NCBI GenBank assembly: GCA_963457665.1
Contig: OY735218.1
Span: 44,873,158-44,937,157 of the forward strand
Direction of reading: 5' to 3'
DNA length: 64,000 bases
DNA from: Thysanoteuthis rhombus
Taxonomy: Eukaryota; Mollusca; Cephalopoda; Oegopsida; Thysanoteuthidae
Position 1 is the stretch's first letter; each line of letters starts with the position of its first letter. Below the pieces are notes generated by a model. It was not told where the DNA came from, did not search any database, and was given only the letters and a program-made list of their open reading frames with translations. Positions 36,136-46,599 of this stretch are shown here, piece after piece. Both the position numbers and the translations under genes were made by a program.

Positions 36136-36213
36136 GAGAAGAAGAAGAAGAAGAAGAAGAAGAAGAAGAAGAAGAAGAAGAAGAAGAAGAAGAAGAAGAA
36201 GAAGAAGAAGAAG
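36136..36213. repeat. (GAA)n trinucleotide repeat
   Basis: About 25-26 uninterrupted GAA units on plus (TTC on minus). Confidence 0.97.
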
Positions 36214-36344
36214 CAGAAGGGTGAGAAAGAGAAAAAAGAGATGAAGGGGAGGAGAAAATGTAGAAGGAACTGAATTAGAATACACACAAGAAGGAATGGA
36301 AGAAGAAGTAGTGATAGGCAATGAAAGAGGGAAAAAAGAAAACA

Positions 36345-36368
36345 AAAGAGAGAGATAGAGATAGAGAT

Positions 36369-36408
<40 letters not shown>

Positions 36409-36440
36409 GGGAAGAAAGAAAGAAAGAAAGAAAGATAGAA
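36345..36440. repeat. (GA)n and (AAAG)n purine tract
   Basis: GATA-like units, then GA units and a few GAAA units; together with the GAA tract it makes about 300 bases of purine bias. Confidence 0.9.
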
Positions 36441-36894
36441 AGCTGATGTTAGGAGGATGGAACGGATGATAGAGAAAAAATGTACTCCATTTTAAATTGA
36501 ATGGTGGGGAATTTGTTAAAAGAGGTTGAAAAGAAATAGAGTTAATTTAGGTGAATTCCCCGATGGAGAATTTTTCTTTTATTTGACTTGTTTTTGATAA
36601 AGAAACATTAGGAAGAGGAAATAATTTATTCGTTCATCTTTAGAATCGGTCTAATTCATTCATTTCAGTCATTGCCATTCATCACCAACTGAGAATAGAT
36701 TTAGCCTTCAGCGATAAAACGTTCAAGAAATGATTTCTACGTACTGTCGCCAAAGCCAACCGTCAGTTTGTTAAGATAGATTTATACGTGGATATCGAAT
36801 ATATTTTCTTAAAGACATGCGTTACAGTATCCACCCCTCTTTCTTTACTTCTCTCACCTTTTGTTGGGTAATAATTACTGAAATTGTTGGAAAC

Positions 36895-37025
36895 ACTCAG
36901 GGATCAATTTTGCGTAATCTTACATTGCAAATTGAATCCATCTCTATAAAACTATTGAGTGGAGTTTAAATAAAAGTTTTTTCTAGACATAATGAGTATT
37001 TCTTTTTTTAGATTTCCAGCTTTCT
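36895..37025 (-). repeat. Rep-1 dispersed repeat, fragment
   Basis: Minus-strand match to the middle of the 15.8-kb copy: 'ttacattgcaaattgaa' at 36,920 and 'gacataatgag' near 36,990 fall in the same order and spacing. Confidence 0.45.
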
Positions 37026-37084
37026 TATTCTTATGTTGATAGTTTCCGTGACAGTTATTTTGTCCTCATCTCGGCTCATTTCTT

Positions 37085-37135
37085 GTACACAATGTTTCGG
37101 TCGTTGTATCCTATGGTCGTCTTCAGGTGATTAAT
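37085..37135 (-). ncRNA. Hammerhead-like motif, diverged third copy
   Basis: On the minus strand CTGAAGA (37,120-37,126) is followed 22 bases later by GAAAC (37,094-37,098) and ATT. It is flanked by CAC before and GTG after, which can pair as a short helix I. A helix II equivalent is not formed in this copy. A 'cctcatct' block just beyond it, also present beside the SINE-D motifs, suggests common descent. Confidence 0.3.
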
Positions 37136-37940
37136 GGATATTCTTTCGACTGCTGAGACGGAGTAGGCATCTTGGCGTTCGGTCGGAATGTACTCATTCC
37201 ACTGTTTAATTCTGGGTGGGATTAATTTCTTAAGCCCAAATCATTTCGTTGATAGCAATTGGTGTTACAAATCTGCAGATGTCTGGAGCTTGGTAAGGGG
37301 GGGGGGCTTCAATGTTTGATGCAAGCGGGATGATTTGATAGTTGTTCATGATTTTTCCTCTCACTTTTTTAAAGTGTGAAATCCATTTTTGTGTCTGCGT
37401 TTCCAACGTTTTCTTTTAATCCAATCCCGTTTGCATAATATACCCACACATACCCGTACATTACATATACATATGCCTGCATATGCACACCCACATTGGC
37501 GCCCGTAGAAACCTTTTTGTCTTTTGTTACCTTATTTTGATTATGTGTGTATAGTCCTTCCGGATCAGGGCTACCATATGGTGTTCAGCTCCACACCCAG
37601 TTTACTCATTCATACGTCTCAATCTCCAATATTGTTCCCTGTTCAGAATTTTTGTGTCCTCACAAAGCGTTCGGTGACCTTTTCTCACCAGGCCTGGTTT
37701 TTCCATGAGCTTTCAAACGTCCTTCTAATCTAACTTTCAAAGGGCGTTCGTTCTCATCTTTGTCTTTGCAGTCACAACAACATGGAATGCAGCAAACACA
37801 GTCTTCGGTCAAGTTCACGTCTGATGTTTTTTTGTCGTGGTCAGGTGTTTAAGGAGAGTAGAACTGCTCCTGAAAACGATCCTAAGATGCAATATTTGTC
37901 ATTTTTTATTCGACGAAATGTTGTCTACCATTAGGAATAT
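37136..37940. other. Unassigned DNA
   Basis: A 69-codon plus frame at 37,524-37,733 is not recognised; a G-run lies at 37,298-37,306. Confidence 0.35.
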
Positions 37941-37944
37941 TCAT

Positions 37945-38125
37945 TTTTGACTAGTATTTTTATTCAACCTAATTTTTAGTTGGTTTTTATTGCAACTTAT
38001 TCAGAGCATCAATCTACGGTGAGTTAACGTCGTGGTTCGGAAAAAAAAAACTCTCGGTGAGATTAGATCTCACGTCATCTTTCTATCAGGAAAACCTAGT
38101 TTTAACCAGGTGATTATACAACCGG
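37945..38125 (-). mobile_element. SINE-C copy 2 (minus strand)
   Basis: Shares 'gactagta' and the 'ttattgcaac' body block with the 32.4-32.8 kb sequences. A tRNA-like part follows on minus, with 'cacctggttaaaac' and a box-B-like 'gagatctaatctc'. More decayed than copy 1. Confidence 0.4.
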
Positions 38126-38881
38126 TGATATGACAGGTAGGATTTCTTTGAACATATATATACTGACAAAGCAATCCATTGGATAACAAAAAATGAAACA
38201 ATACATACATACATTTCTATATATCTATATCTATATCTATGCATCAATCTATCAATCTCTCTCTATATATTTATCAGCAAAACTTTTCAGGTTTCTTTGC
38301 ACTGTTCACTATTTTCCTAACCCACCACTTCCCCGCTTTATAAAGCCATTTTCAGCTTTAACAAAGTAGATATATATGTGAGTAAGAAAAATATTCAATG
38401 GTAAAGCACTGAATTTTGGGATTCCCGGACTCATTCTGTATGTTGTGCATTCAAATAGAAAAAAAGTTAGTTCAATAGATTCAGATGTGGGAGTATTGAC
38501 ACTGATGAAGGACAAATGAAGCATTCGCTGGAGATTTTAGGACCAACAATAACCACATATCGTCACACCAAGGTAATAAGAAAGGTTGAAAAAAAGGATA
38601 AATGGATCCAACATGAATGAAATGCCCCAGCTGACCGCGTCTGAGGTTAGGGAAATGGGATTTTCTCGAACATTTTGAATTCCAATACAAGATAATAAGT
38701 TTAGTTATAGAGAAACCATAATTCCTGCTTTTACTGAATTCGCAACCACTAAACTTAGATAATTTTATAGAGTTTCGAAAAAGTTATTGGTTTTTCATGA
38801 TTAAATCTTAATTGTTTCTAGTCATATATTATCTTTCATTTTACTATTTGAAAAATGATATTTTATATGTAACAAACTCAC

Positions 38882-39095
38882 AGTTCAGAGGTTTTAGCGA
38901 ATGTACCAAAAGCTGAGCCCAAAGTACCACATCGACCATAAAAGTACCAAATGAAGAAGAAGATCGAAAGTACTAATACATTTGAAAAATCTATTAAAGT
39001 TAACTGAAATGCTATTAAATTTGTTTCATTTTCATCAGTATTTCCGTTTTTTACATCCTCTATACCAGTTTTACAGTTGCTTTCATTAAGAAGTC
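38882..39095 (-). CDS. Candidate exon with a predicted membrane span (uncertain)
   Basis: Minus-strand frame. The N-terminal part is acidic and hydrophilic with NES and NET glycosylation sequons. Then comes a hydrophobic run FSNVLVLSIFFFIWYFYG and a short Gly/Ser-rich tail. A pyrimidine-rich stretch plus AG precedes it (39,096-39,115), and GTGAGT follows directly after '..TCTGAACT' at 38,882. Composition and layout resemble the membrane-anchor exon of a receptor. No partner exon is identified nearby on the same strand, and no family is recognised. The frame could be chance: it is only about 71 codons. Confidence 0.25.
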
Positions 39096-39519
39096 CTTTT
39101 ATATACAGAGAGGGAAACAAAATTCATTTTAATATTATTTGATACTTTACTCAACTGAAATATAAATTGAAAGGTTATAGCAAAAACGTACCAAATTTCC
39201 CAAGTACCAGACAAAAGAGTAAAAAGTATTAATTTGGGACAAATCTACTGGAAGTGGCAGTCATGTAAATCACTGACTTTGCAGCATAGAATGGGCAAAT
39301 TATGTCCTCACAATTTTGGTAGAAAGTAGGTTAATAGATTATTTCTAATTTTGTATTGTAAGCTATTGTTAAATCAAACCTGATTATCTACTTCGATTTT
39401 CAGAACCTGAAAGAGTTTTTTCATCCCTTCAATTTGCTTTCCAGTAGTGTCGCCATTTTTACTCGACTGTATCTGTTTATCGTCTGGTTTGTTTCCGAAA
39501 GCATTGATTTCTCACCATT

Positions 39520-41162
39520 GTTCCACACCAATCCGTAACCACTAAACGTATCAAATGAACACACCCAATCTTTCAAGCTAGAATTGAAAAACAGATTCAA
39601 AATCCTTACCGATGAAAACGACACGAACATCAACGAACTCCACAGCAAAATAAGAACTTCTCTAATGGAAACTGCCTCTATGTTTAAAGCAAGAAACACA
39701 AAGACCATTTGTGAAATCTCGGACAAAACCAAGAAACTCATTGAAAAATGCAGAAACCTCAAACCACCACCACCAACAAGGGAAAAAATAGAGGAGGCCG
39801 AACTAAACAAAACAATCAAAAAAAAAAACTAAAAGGAGACAAAAGAAGGTACACGACAGCAATCATCAAAACCGCTCTCGGAAAACGTCGGAGCTTTAAA
39901 GCAATAAACAAAGCTCTTAGTATAGGACAGAAACAAATAACTAACATACTCGAAGAAAACAAAAACATAACAACAGACAGAGACAGAATCATCAAACGCA
40001 CCGAAGAATTCTACCAAAAACTCCACTCGTCAAAGTCATGGTAATTTCTACAGAGTCGAATGCCTTCTTGGCAGAGTCTATAAATGCTACATAGAGTGGC
40101 ATTTTGTATTCTACTGCTTTCTCTTTCAGCTGATTTATTGAATGGAGATGGTCCATGGTCTGATAGCATCTTCAGAATCCAGCCTGTTCTCGTGGTTGGT
40201 TTTCATTTAGTGTTTTAGTGATCCGATTGGTGACAATTTTTGTGAACACTTTATTTATGCAGTTTAGTTGACATGGGCCTGTAGTTGTTGAGGTCTTTGG
40301 GGTTTCTTTTTTATGTAAAGCATTATGATTGTCGTGTTCCAGTCTTTCAGGACTCTACTCCGTTCTAGAAACAAGTTGAACAGGTTAGCTAGTTTTTTGT
40401 AGACGATCTTACTAGCTTTTTTGAGTAGATCGATGGTGATACTATCTGGTCCAGGGGCTCTTCGTTTTTTGTTTGTTTGATGGCTTGCTTTACCTCCTTT
40501 GCCATGAGCAACAACCACATCGAGAATAAGGACATAACTGTCGAAATTAAAGATGCAGAACTGGGGAAAATAGACCACTACATCTACCTAGGACAACGGA
40601 TCTCTATGAAACCCACTAAAGAAAAAGAAATCAAGCAAAGAATCACCCGAGGATGGCAAGCCTTCGGCAGAGCTAGCTCAACCTTCGAAAACAAGACGAT
40701 CCTAATAATCTGATAGAGGAGAGTATACAACCAATGCATTCTCCCGATAGTCAGTCATGGAGCTGAAACATGGGACTTAACCAAAAGATAGACCCACAAA
40801 CTGAGAACCATGCAACGCACCCATGAGAGAATCATACTAAACCTTACATGGAGAGATCACAAGACAGCACAATATATCAGAAAGAAAACAGGGGTCCGAG
40901 ACATCATAGAATCTATAAGAGAACTCAAATGGCAATGGGGTGGTCATGTTAGAATGACAGACACCCGATGGGCATCACGATTCACGACATGGATCCCCAG
41001 AGATCACATGCGAAACGAAGCCGACGGAGAGATGAAGTGGACAAATTCATAAAATACTGGTTCCGCGACGCCCATGATAGAGAAGTGTAGCAAATCCTGG
41101 GGAAAGTCTCCGTCCAACGTCAGATGTTAAAAGATTGAGGATGATGATGATGATGATGATGT
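39520..41162 (+). pseudogene. RTE-like LINE with an internally inverted RT segment
   Basis: Plus-strand parts: the endonuclease-RT linker (FKLELKNRFKILTDENDTN region from about 39,570, to the TEEFYQKLHSS segment at about 40,030), then from about 40,500 the post-catalytic part (NNHIENKDITVEIKDAELGK, DHYIYLGQ, GWQAFGR), a C-terminal domain (ERIILNLTW, WGGHVRMTDTRW, WIPRDHMRNEA) and a (GAT)n tail at 41,138-41,162. Between them, 40,040-40,505 encodes the RT start on the opposite strand (RRAPGPDSITIDLLKKA, KDWNTTIIMLY, and a KKAFDS relic near 40,060). The FADD catalytic block is missing. The element is dead through inversion, deletion and stops. Confidence 0.75.
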
Positions 41163-41189
41163 GCATTAACACTTTCAAGACTAAAGTAT

Positions 41190-41620
41190 CAAGATGCATT
41201 ACGTCTCATAGAGAATAATATTAAAAGTGAAGGATTTACATATATAATAGTACATTTTTGCATTTTTTATGTGAACTGATCCGTTCAGTCTCTGAATAGA
41301 AACTGCCACGTGATCAACGTCTTTTGGCAGCATATCATGTTGGGGGTGAGCAATTAAAAATTGGACAAAAAGGTGATAAATGAATAATTTACTTCTTTTG
41401 CTGATCATTAAAAAATTCCGAATTTAAAAAAACAAACAGTTTTTCTTTTATAGACATATTTGATTTCTTAGCCCTTTGGTTCCATTGGTTTTTCTTGTAC
41501 GCGTGACATATAAACAGCTACCCTGTCAGCCAGCTAGTCTGATCCACTTGAAGATTGAAGAAACCTATAGTGACTGTTTTAGTGACAGTTTTATTCGATG
41601 GTTTCTAATTCATTACAAAT
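41190..41620 (-). repeat. Rep-1 dispersed repeat, long copy (minus)
   Basis: On minus it starts with 'actgtcactaaaacagtcac' (41,564-41,583) and runs to the 'atgctgcc...gatcacgtgg' end near 41,310. This is the same landmark order as the 15.8 and 27.5 kb copies. Confidence 0.55.
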
Positions 41621-41624
41621 AATT

Positions 41625-42880
41625 TTTTTAGAACCCTCACTTGTGCATGTACAAGGCATTTACAACTGGACTAATACCCAAATACCGTTGTTGATGAGTC
41701 AGACATTTGAAATGAGTCTGTTTTTTTTTCTTTAATCTTTTTTTACCTTATTGTTTGGATATTCCAATGGAAGAAGACTGTTTTCTGAAATCATGGAACC
41801 GGGTTCATCGGAATTTGTGTGATTTGATCAATCCGCTCCCAAGGGAAATCAGTGGTTGGCTTCGAAGTTAGTTTCGAAATTACGGCATTGGATAATTTTG
41901 TTTGAAATTTGATCTTTGCATTTCCTTCGTTGACCTTTTCATTTTTGTTTTCTCCCACTCAAAGTAATCTCAGTTTCTTGCGAAACTAGAGTTTTCTTAA
42001 AAAAAAAAAAAAAAAAATGGATGCAACTTATATACTGGAATAATACCGGTAAAAAACGATGGCATTATTTACCTCTGGATCGACACTCCTGCCAAAGATC
42101 AGAGTATCAGTTCACTCCTCTCGGATCAAAATGTAGTATCTGCGCATCACCTGTAGTCATCGTACCCCTCTTCGTTTCTCACTTTCATTTTCTGTCTTTT
42201 TGTTCCTTCTTCTTTCCTTTCTCACTCAAAAATATGCTCTTTTCTTTCTTTCTTTCTTTCTTTTTTCTTTTTAGCCATCATTCTCCTCTACATTTAAAAA
42301 ATTTTTTTCATTCATCTTTCCACACCTTTTCCTTTTCACTTTGTTACCCCCTCTTTCTTTTTTCTTATTTCCTGAAAACATTGATCATCATCATCATCAT
42401 CATCATCATCATTATTATTGGCTTGATCGTTATGTCATCGTTCCTTGTTTTTTTCCCCACCGTCTCCCCTCAAAGCCTCCTTGTCGCTCTCCCGTACAAG
42501 ACTGTCAAAATGGCGTTCTTGCAATTTTTGTATTTCCTCTGCGGATCGATGCAACTTCTGCTGCCTTCCATCGATTTCTCCATTCACCAAGAAAGGTAGA
42601 ATCCTCTTCAAGTGATGACCAAAAACTCTTGTCCGACAATGCCAGTCAATGAAAAAATAATCCTACTTCAATTCTTATTGTCTTCATTCTGAAAGTTAAG
42701 CTTGTTTCTTTCCTATGTATAGATTCCTTTTTTGTCATATGGCAACGCATTGTTATTCAATAATTCTGGCAGTCTTTTCTTGATTTGAATAACCAATCAG
42801 ATAAATTTTTATTTATGGTGAATGGAGTAATAATATTCATCCTTATAACGTCCAGCAAAAAGAAAGTTTTTTTTCTGTTG
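41625..42880. other. Unassigned DNA with CTTT- and CAT-rich tracts
   Basis: Pyrimidine-rich from about 42,170 to 42,370 with (CTTT)n at 42,240-42,262, and (CAT)n at 42,384-42,412. The 192-codon plus frame here (42,021-42,599) is Phe/His-rich low-complexity and I do not call it a gene. Confidence 0.45.
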
Positions 42881-42884
42881 GTCT

Positions 42885-43085
42885 GTCCGGACGGTATTCA
42901 GCCATTAATTACTAACGATAATGAACACAGACCGAAATATGCTTCCTTTGTTCGGTGAGCAATTAGCTACTGGAATAAATTACCGCAGTAGGTAAAATCA
43001 TCTAAAGCTGTAGATAGTCTGAAAAATAATTGAAATAAATTTAGAAATGAAAATATACATTAAATAAAAACTTTTTGGAGTTGTC
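42885..43085 (+). pseudogene. LINE 3' end fragment of a second type (WNxLP tail)
   Basis: The plus frame shows YWNKLPQ near 42,970 followed by a KSSKAVDSLKNN segment. This is the C-terminal signature (WNxLPxxVVxAxSVxxFKxxLDK) of Jockey/CR1/L2-type LINE proteins. Only about 60 residues remain, with stops within. Distinct from the RTE-type copies. Confidence 0.5.
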
Positions 43086-43089
43086 AAAT

Positions 43090-44440
43090 GAAATATTGAG
43101 AAGAATTTCGGATTCTTACAGGGATAATTATGCAGAATATATGCTTACTAAACCCCTAAGTTGCCAAGAAACATGATATTGATATTTCAGTTGCCATGGA
43201 CTATGGTTAATCATTTTTTTACGATGGAACCGTCTTGTAATGAATTATAGTCGGTTGGGTTACTCGTTTATAGTTAATAACTTTATCTATCTATTGTAAA
43301 AATAGAATCTCTTTACAAGGGAAATGGCACTTTGCACCCATTGGGCCTTCACACACATCTTAACGCTCTTTCCACTCCTCCAAAGTCGGCAAAGTCTTTT
43401 TTCAGTATCAACATCAGCTTCATCACTGCATTGTCATTAATCTCGTGAAATCATTTTGAAAAAGGGAAACAGTTCGAGAGACCTAGATAATGTAATGTTA
43501 TGTCATGAAAAACCCTGTACGAGACCGGGAGAATGGGCAGGTTCGATCATTGTGAATGTAACAGCCACACAGTACGTAAGCTCAGCCAAAAAAGTCTCGT
43601 TGCCCACTGAGTAACTCCAAAGTAGTGTGTTTGCTCTTATATGCGCAGTAAAGTCCATTCTGATTGTTTGCCTGGTTGAATCAAGGCCGTGTAAGCGCTT
43701 ATAAGGATATTTGGCAATATTTTTGGCAAAAATTTTTTAAGGTAAGCAAGTCCTCTCCTTTTGGGATAATAGCCCGAAACAAACTTTTTGCAATCGAATT
43801 TCTCACAATCATAAGAATTGGAAGCAGTAGATTTGGAACATCTAAAACGTCTATTCTTAGGATCCGTCTATCTTGATAGCAAGAGGAGGATGACGTCTAG
43901 GAAAGAGAAACGGAGAAAGGGAAAAGAAAAAAAAAGGAAGATGAAGATGACAAAGTGAAAAAGAGAAGGAGGAGGGAGAGAAGAAAGGAAAAAAAAAAAC
44001 CAAACAAAACGAAGAAAGTATGACGATTAAAGTGAACGCACAGATACTACATTTTTTTTATATTTTCATGTGCAGAGTAGAAAGATATGATAAATAATAT
44101 TAACCAACAAGATTGAATTCATGGCGCTTATGAAAAGTCTTTTTACGTCATAATAACTTTTGACACAATGGAAACATTAGACAAAGGTTAGACAAGTGAA
44201 TGATGACCGTGGCCAAAAGAGGTGATCCGAGGACACAAGGAAGCAGGGGTGGTGATGCTTGATATTAACATGAAGGATATTCCTAGCTTTGTAAACTCTG
44301 ACATTAACAAAGAACAATTGACAAAAGATCGATTTATGTTTTAGCTAAATACGTATTCAGATTCAACATATGTCAGTAAATAACAATGTAACTTTTACTG
44401 AGATGTCGAGAACTGGATATGTTTTCATCTTTCATTCTAT
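43090..44440. other. Unassigned DNA
   Basis: A purine-rich stretch lies at 43,880-44,010. A 70-codon plus frame at 43,664-43,876 is not recognised. Confidence 0.35.
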
Positions 44441-44444
44441 TTAG

Positions 44445-44489
44445 TTTTTGGTAGACTATTTTTATATTTTCATAGTCGAACAACATATG
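44445..44489 (+). CDS. Candidate 45-nt microexon (uncertain)
   Basis: A pyrimidine-rich acceptor 'ttcattctatttag' ends at 44,444 and a near-perfect donor 'atg|gtaagt' begins at 44,490. The 45 bases between are open in one frame for 15 codons (FLVDYFYIFIVEQHM) and a multiple of three long. Splice-site quality is the only support; no neighbouring exon is secure. Confidence 0.25.
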
Positions 44490-45240
44490 GTAAGTTCTAA
44501 CTACAAGGTGGCACAAAAGTCACGACGGGGTCAAAAGCATTCATATCTTTTTAGTTCTAACGTTTCTAAGATATTGTTTTCAACAAATGAGATATATAAA
44601 CAAAGGAAAATAATTAATCTATGTGTGGAAAATGGTTTCTTACAAATGCAATTCATGCATAAGAATATAACACTCTGCATCACTTTTCGAAGGATAATTT
44701 CTCTGTCCACTGATACGATTATCAGCATTTCTTGCTGAACATAGTCTCGCTGTTCCTGCAGTAAGACAGCAACATTTTTGAAAACGTGCAAACAACCGAC
44801 TAATCATGGATTAAGATGAGGGTGTCTGTATGTTCAAATAACGAAAATATACACCTTGGGTTTACGTTGGAGGTATTCAAAGTAAACCTCTATTATTTTA
44901 CTTCGTTGCACAGGTGTGAACTTTTACATGATGGGTTTTTCAGGGTTCATTCATATTCTATGCAGAGGAAAACAAAAACTATCAAAATAGAAAACATTAT
45001 GCTCGCTTTAAATCTCTTCCTGACTTTTTTGAGATTATACCGAAAGGTCTACCCGATGTTTCAATTTACTTGAAAACACAAATAGACATGATTAAAACAC
45101 ACTCAATCATTAATATACTCTCCTTATTCAACCTATCAATTGGTCTTCCGGTATCAGATTTGTAAAATTAGATTTTGACCTGAAAGCAAGGACTTACTGA
45201 TTTTAAAACTCTCTTTTTAAAGTGAATGTTTGCCCAACGA
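44490..45240. other. Unassigned DNA
   Basis: A plus frame from about 44,940 to 45,164 (after 'gggtttttcag') is open for about 75 codons with ordinary-looking composition. No domain is recognised and the donor side is poor. Confidence 0.25.
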
Positions 45241-45261
45241 AATGGTCTTCCGAACTCCTGA

Positions 45262-45262
45262 A

Positions 45263-45330
<68 letters not shown>

Positions 45331-45331
45331 G
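45262..45331. repeat. (CAT)n tract: 3' tail of the minus-strand RTE
   Basis: About 23 CAT units on plus, i.e. (GAT/ATG)n at the 3' end of the LINE that reads leftward from 46,465. The longest such tail in the window. Confidence 0.95.
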
Positions 45332-46465
45332 TCTTTTAGCGTCCGTCGTTGGACATAGACCTTCCCAGGATTTGCCACACTTCTTTATCATGGGCGTCAC
45401 GGAGCCAGTACTTCCTGAACCTGTCTAGCTCGTCTCTCCATCTAACATTTTGCCGGCCTCGGTTGCGCATGTGGTCTCGGGGAATCCATGTTGTGAGTCG
45501 TAATGTCCATCGATTGTCTGCCATTCTTGCAACATGGCCAGCCCACCACCATTTAAGATTTTTTATGGATTCTATGATGTCTCTAACTCTTGTCTTTTCC
45601 CGGATGTACTGTGCTGTTTTGTGGTCTGTCCATGTGAGGCCCAGCATTATTCTTTCATGTGCACGTTGCATGATTCTCAGCTTACGGGTCTGTCTCTTGG
45701 TTAAATTCCATGTTTCAGCTCCATAAGTGGCTATTGGGAGGATGCATTGGTTATACACTCTTCTCTTTAGGATTAATGGGATCTTATTATTTTTAAAGTT
45801 GAGCTAACTCTGCCAAAGGCTTGCCATCCTAGTGTGATTCTTCGCTTGATCTCTTCTTCCTTTGAGGGTCTCATGGAGATTCGTTGCCCTAGGTAGATGT
45901 AGTGGTCTACTTTCTCAAGTTCTGTGTCCTCGATTTCGATCTTAGTGTTTTTATCTCCAATGTGGTTGTTGCACATGATCTTCGTCTTGCTGAAGTTCAT
46001 GTGTAGGCTGACTTTCTCGCTCTCTTCATTTAGTTCATCTATCATTAGTTGGAGGTCGTGTAGGTTCTCTGCGAAAAGGGCTATGTCGTCTGCAAATCTG
46101 AGTTTGCTCAGATACTCGCCGTCTATTTTAACCTTAGGGATTTCTACTGAGTCGAACGCCTTTTTGAAGTCGATAAATGCTACGGCAAGTGGTAGTTTAT
46201 ACTTTGCTGCTTTTTCTTTCAGTTGATTTATCGAGTGCAGGTGGTCCATGGTCGAGTAGCTTCTTCTAAAGCCAGCCTGTTCACGTGGCTGGTTTTCATC
46301 GAGTGTCTTTGTGATTCGGTTGGTGATGATCTTTGTGAAAAGTTTGTATACACAGTTGAGTAGGCTTATAGGCCTATAGTTGTTGAGGTCTTTCGGGTTT
46401 CCTTTTTTATATAAAAGCATTATGATAGCAGTGTTCCAATAGTCTGGGACTTTACTGTGTTTTAG
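45332..46465 (-). pseudogene. RTE-like LINE, RT and C-terminal region, best-preserved copy
   Basis: Two long minus-strand frames, 45,773-46,507 and 45,336-45,758, differ by one frameshift. Order: WNTAIIMLLYKKGNPKDLNNYRP, KIITNRITKTLDENQ, AGFRRSYSTMDHLHS, AFIDFKKAFDSVEIPKV, then directly KIDGEYLSKLRFADDIALF (FADD intact), YIYLGQRISM, GWQAFGR, the second frame with ERIMLGLTW, WWAGHVARMADNRW, TTWIPRDHMRN and a stop at 45,336. Some 70 residues usually lie between EIPKV and KIDGE; they are missing, so RT is defective. The endonuclease is absent. It is truncated at 46,465 against a CA tract. Confidence 0.8.
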
Positions 46466-46570
46466 ACACGCACACACACACACACACACACAAACATACT
46501 CATTCACACATAATGACGAAAATTATTTTTTTTAAATGTGTGTGTAAGTGTGTTTGTGTGTGTGTGCTAC
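46466..46570. repeat. (CA)n / (GT)n junction between two LINEs
   Basis: CA units at 46,466-46,490 and TG units at 46,537-46,565 can pair with each other. They sit exactly between the truncated 5' ends of two oppositely oriented RTE-like copies. Confidence 0.85.
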
Positions 46571-46599
46571 CAGAGGCAGTGACTTATTTGTAATAAACA

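Noticed and set aside
39421-39819. 132-codon minus frame opposite the RTE linker
   Set aside because: Antisense shadow of the plus-strand LINE coding sequence at 39,584-39,832.
42021-42599. 192-codon plus frame
   Set aside because: Dominated by Phe/Ser/His runs from CTTT and CAT tracts; no domain, no splice context.
45203-45400. Met-rich frame (minus) and Ile-rich frame (plus)
   Set aside because: Simple translations of the (CAT)n tail of the RTE element.
45349-45726. 125- and 100-codon plus frames (45,349-45,726; 45,924-46,226)
   Set aside because: Antisense shadows of the minus-strand RTE reverse transcriptase.
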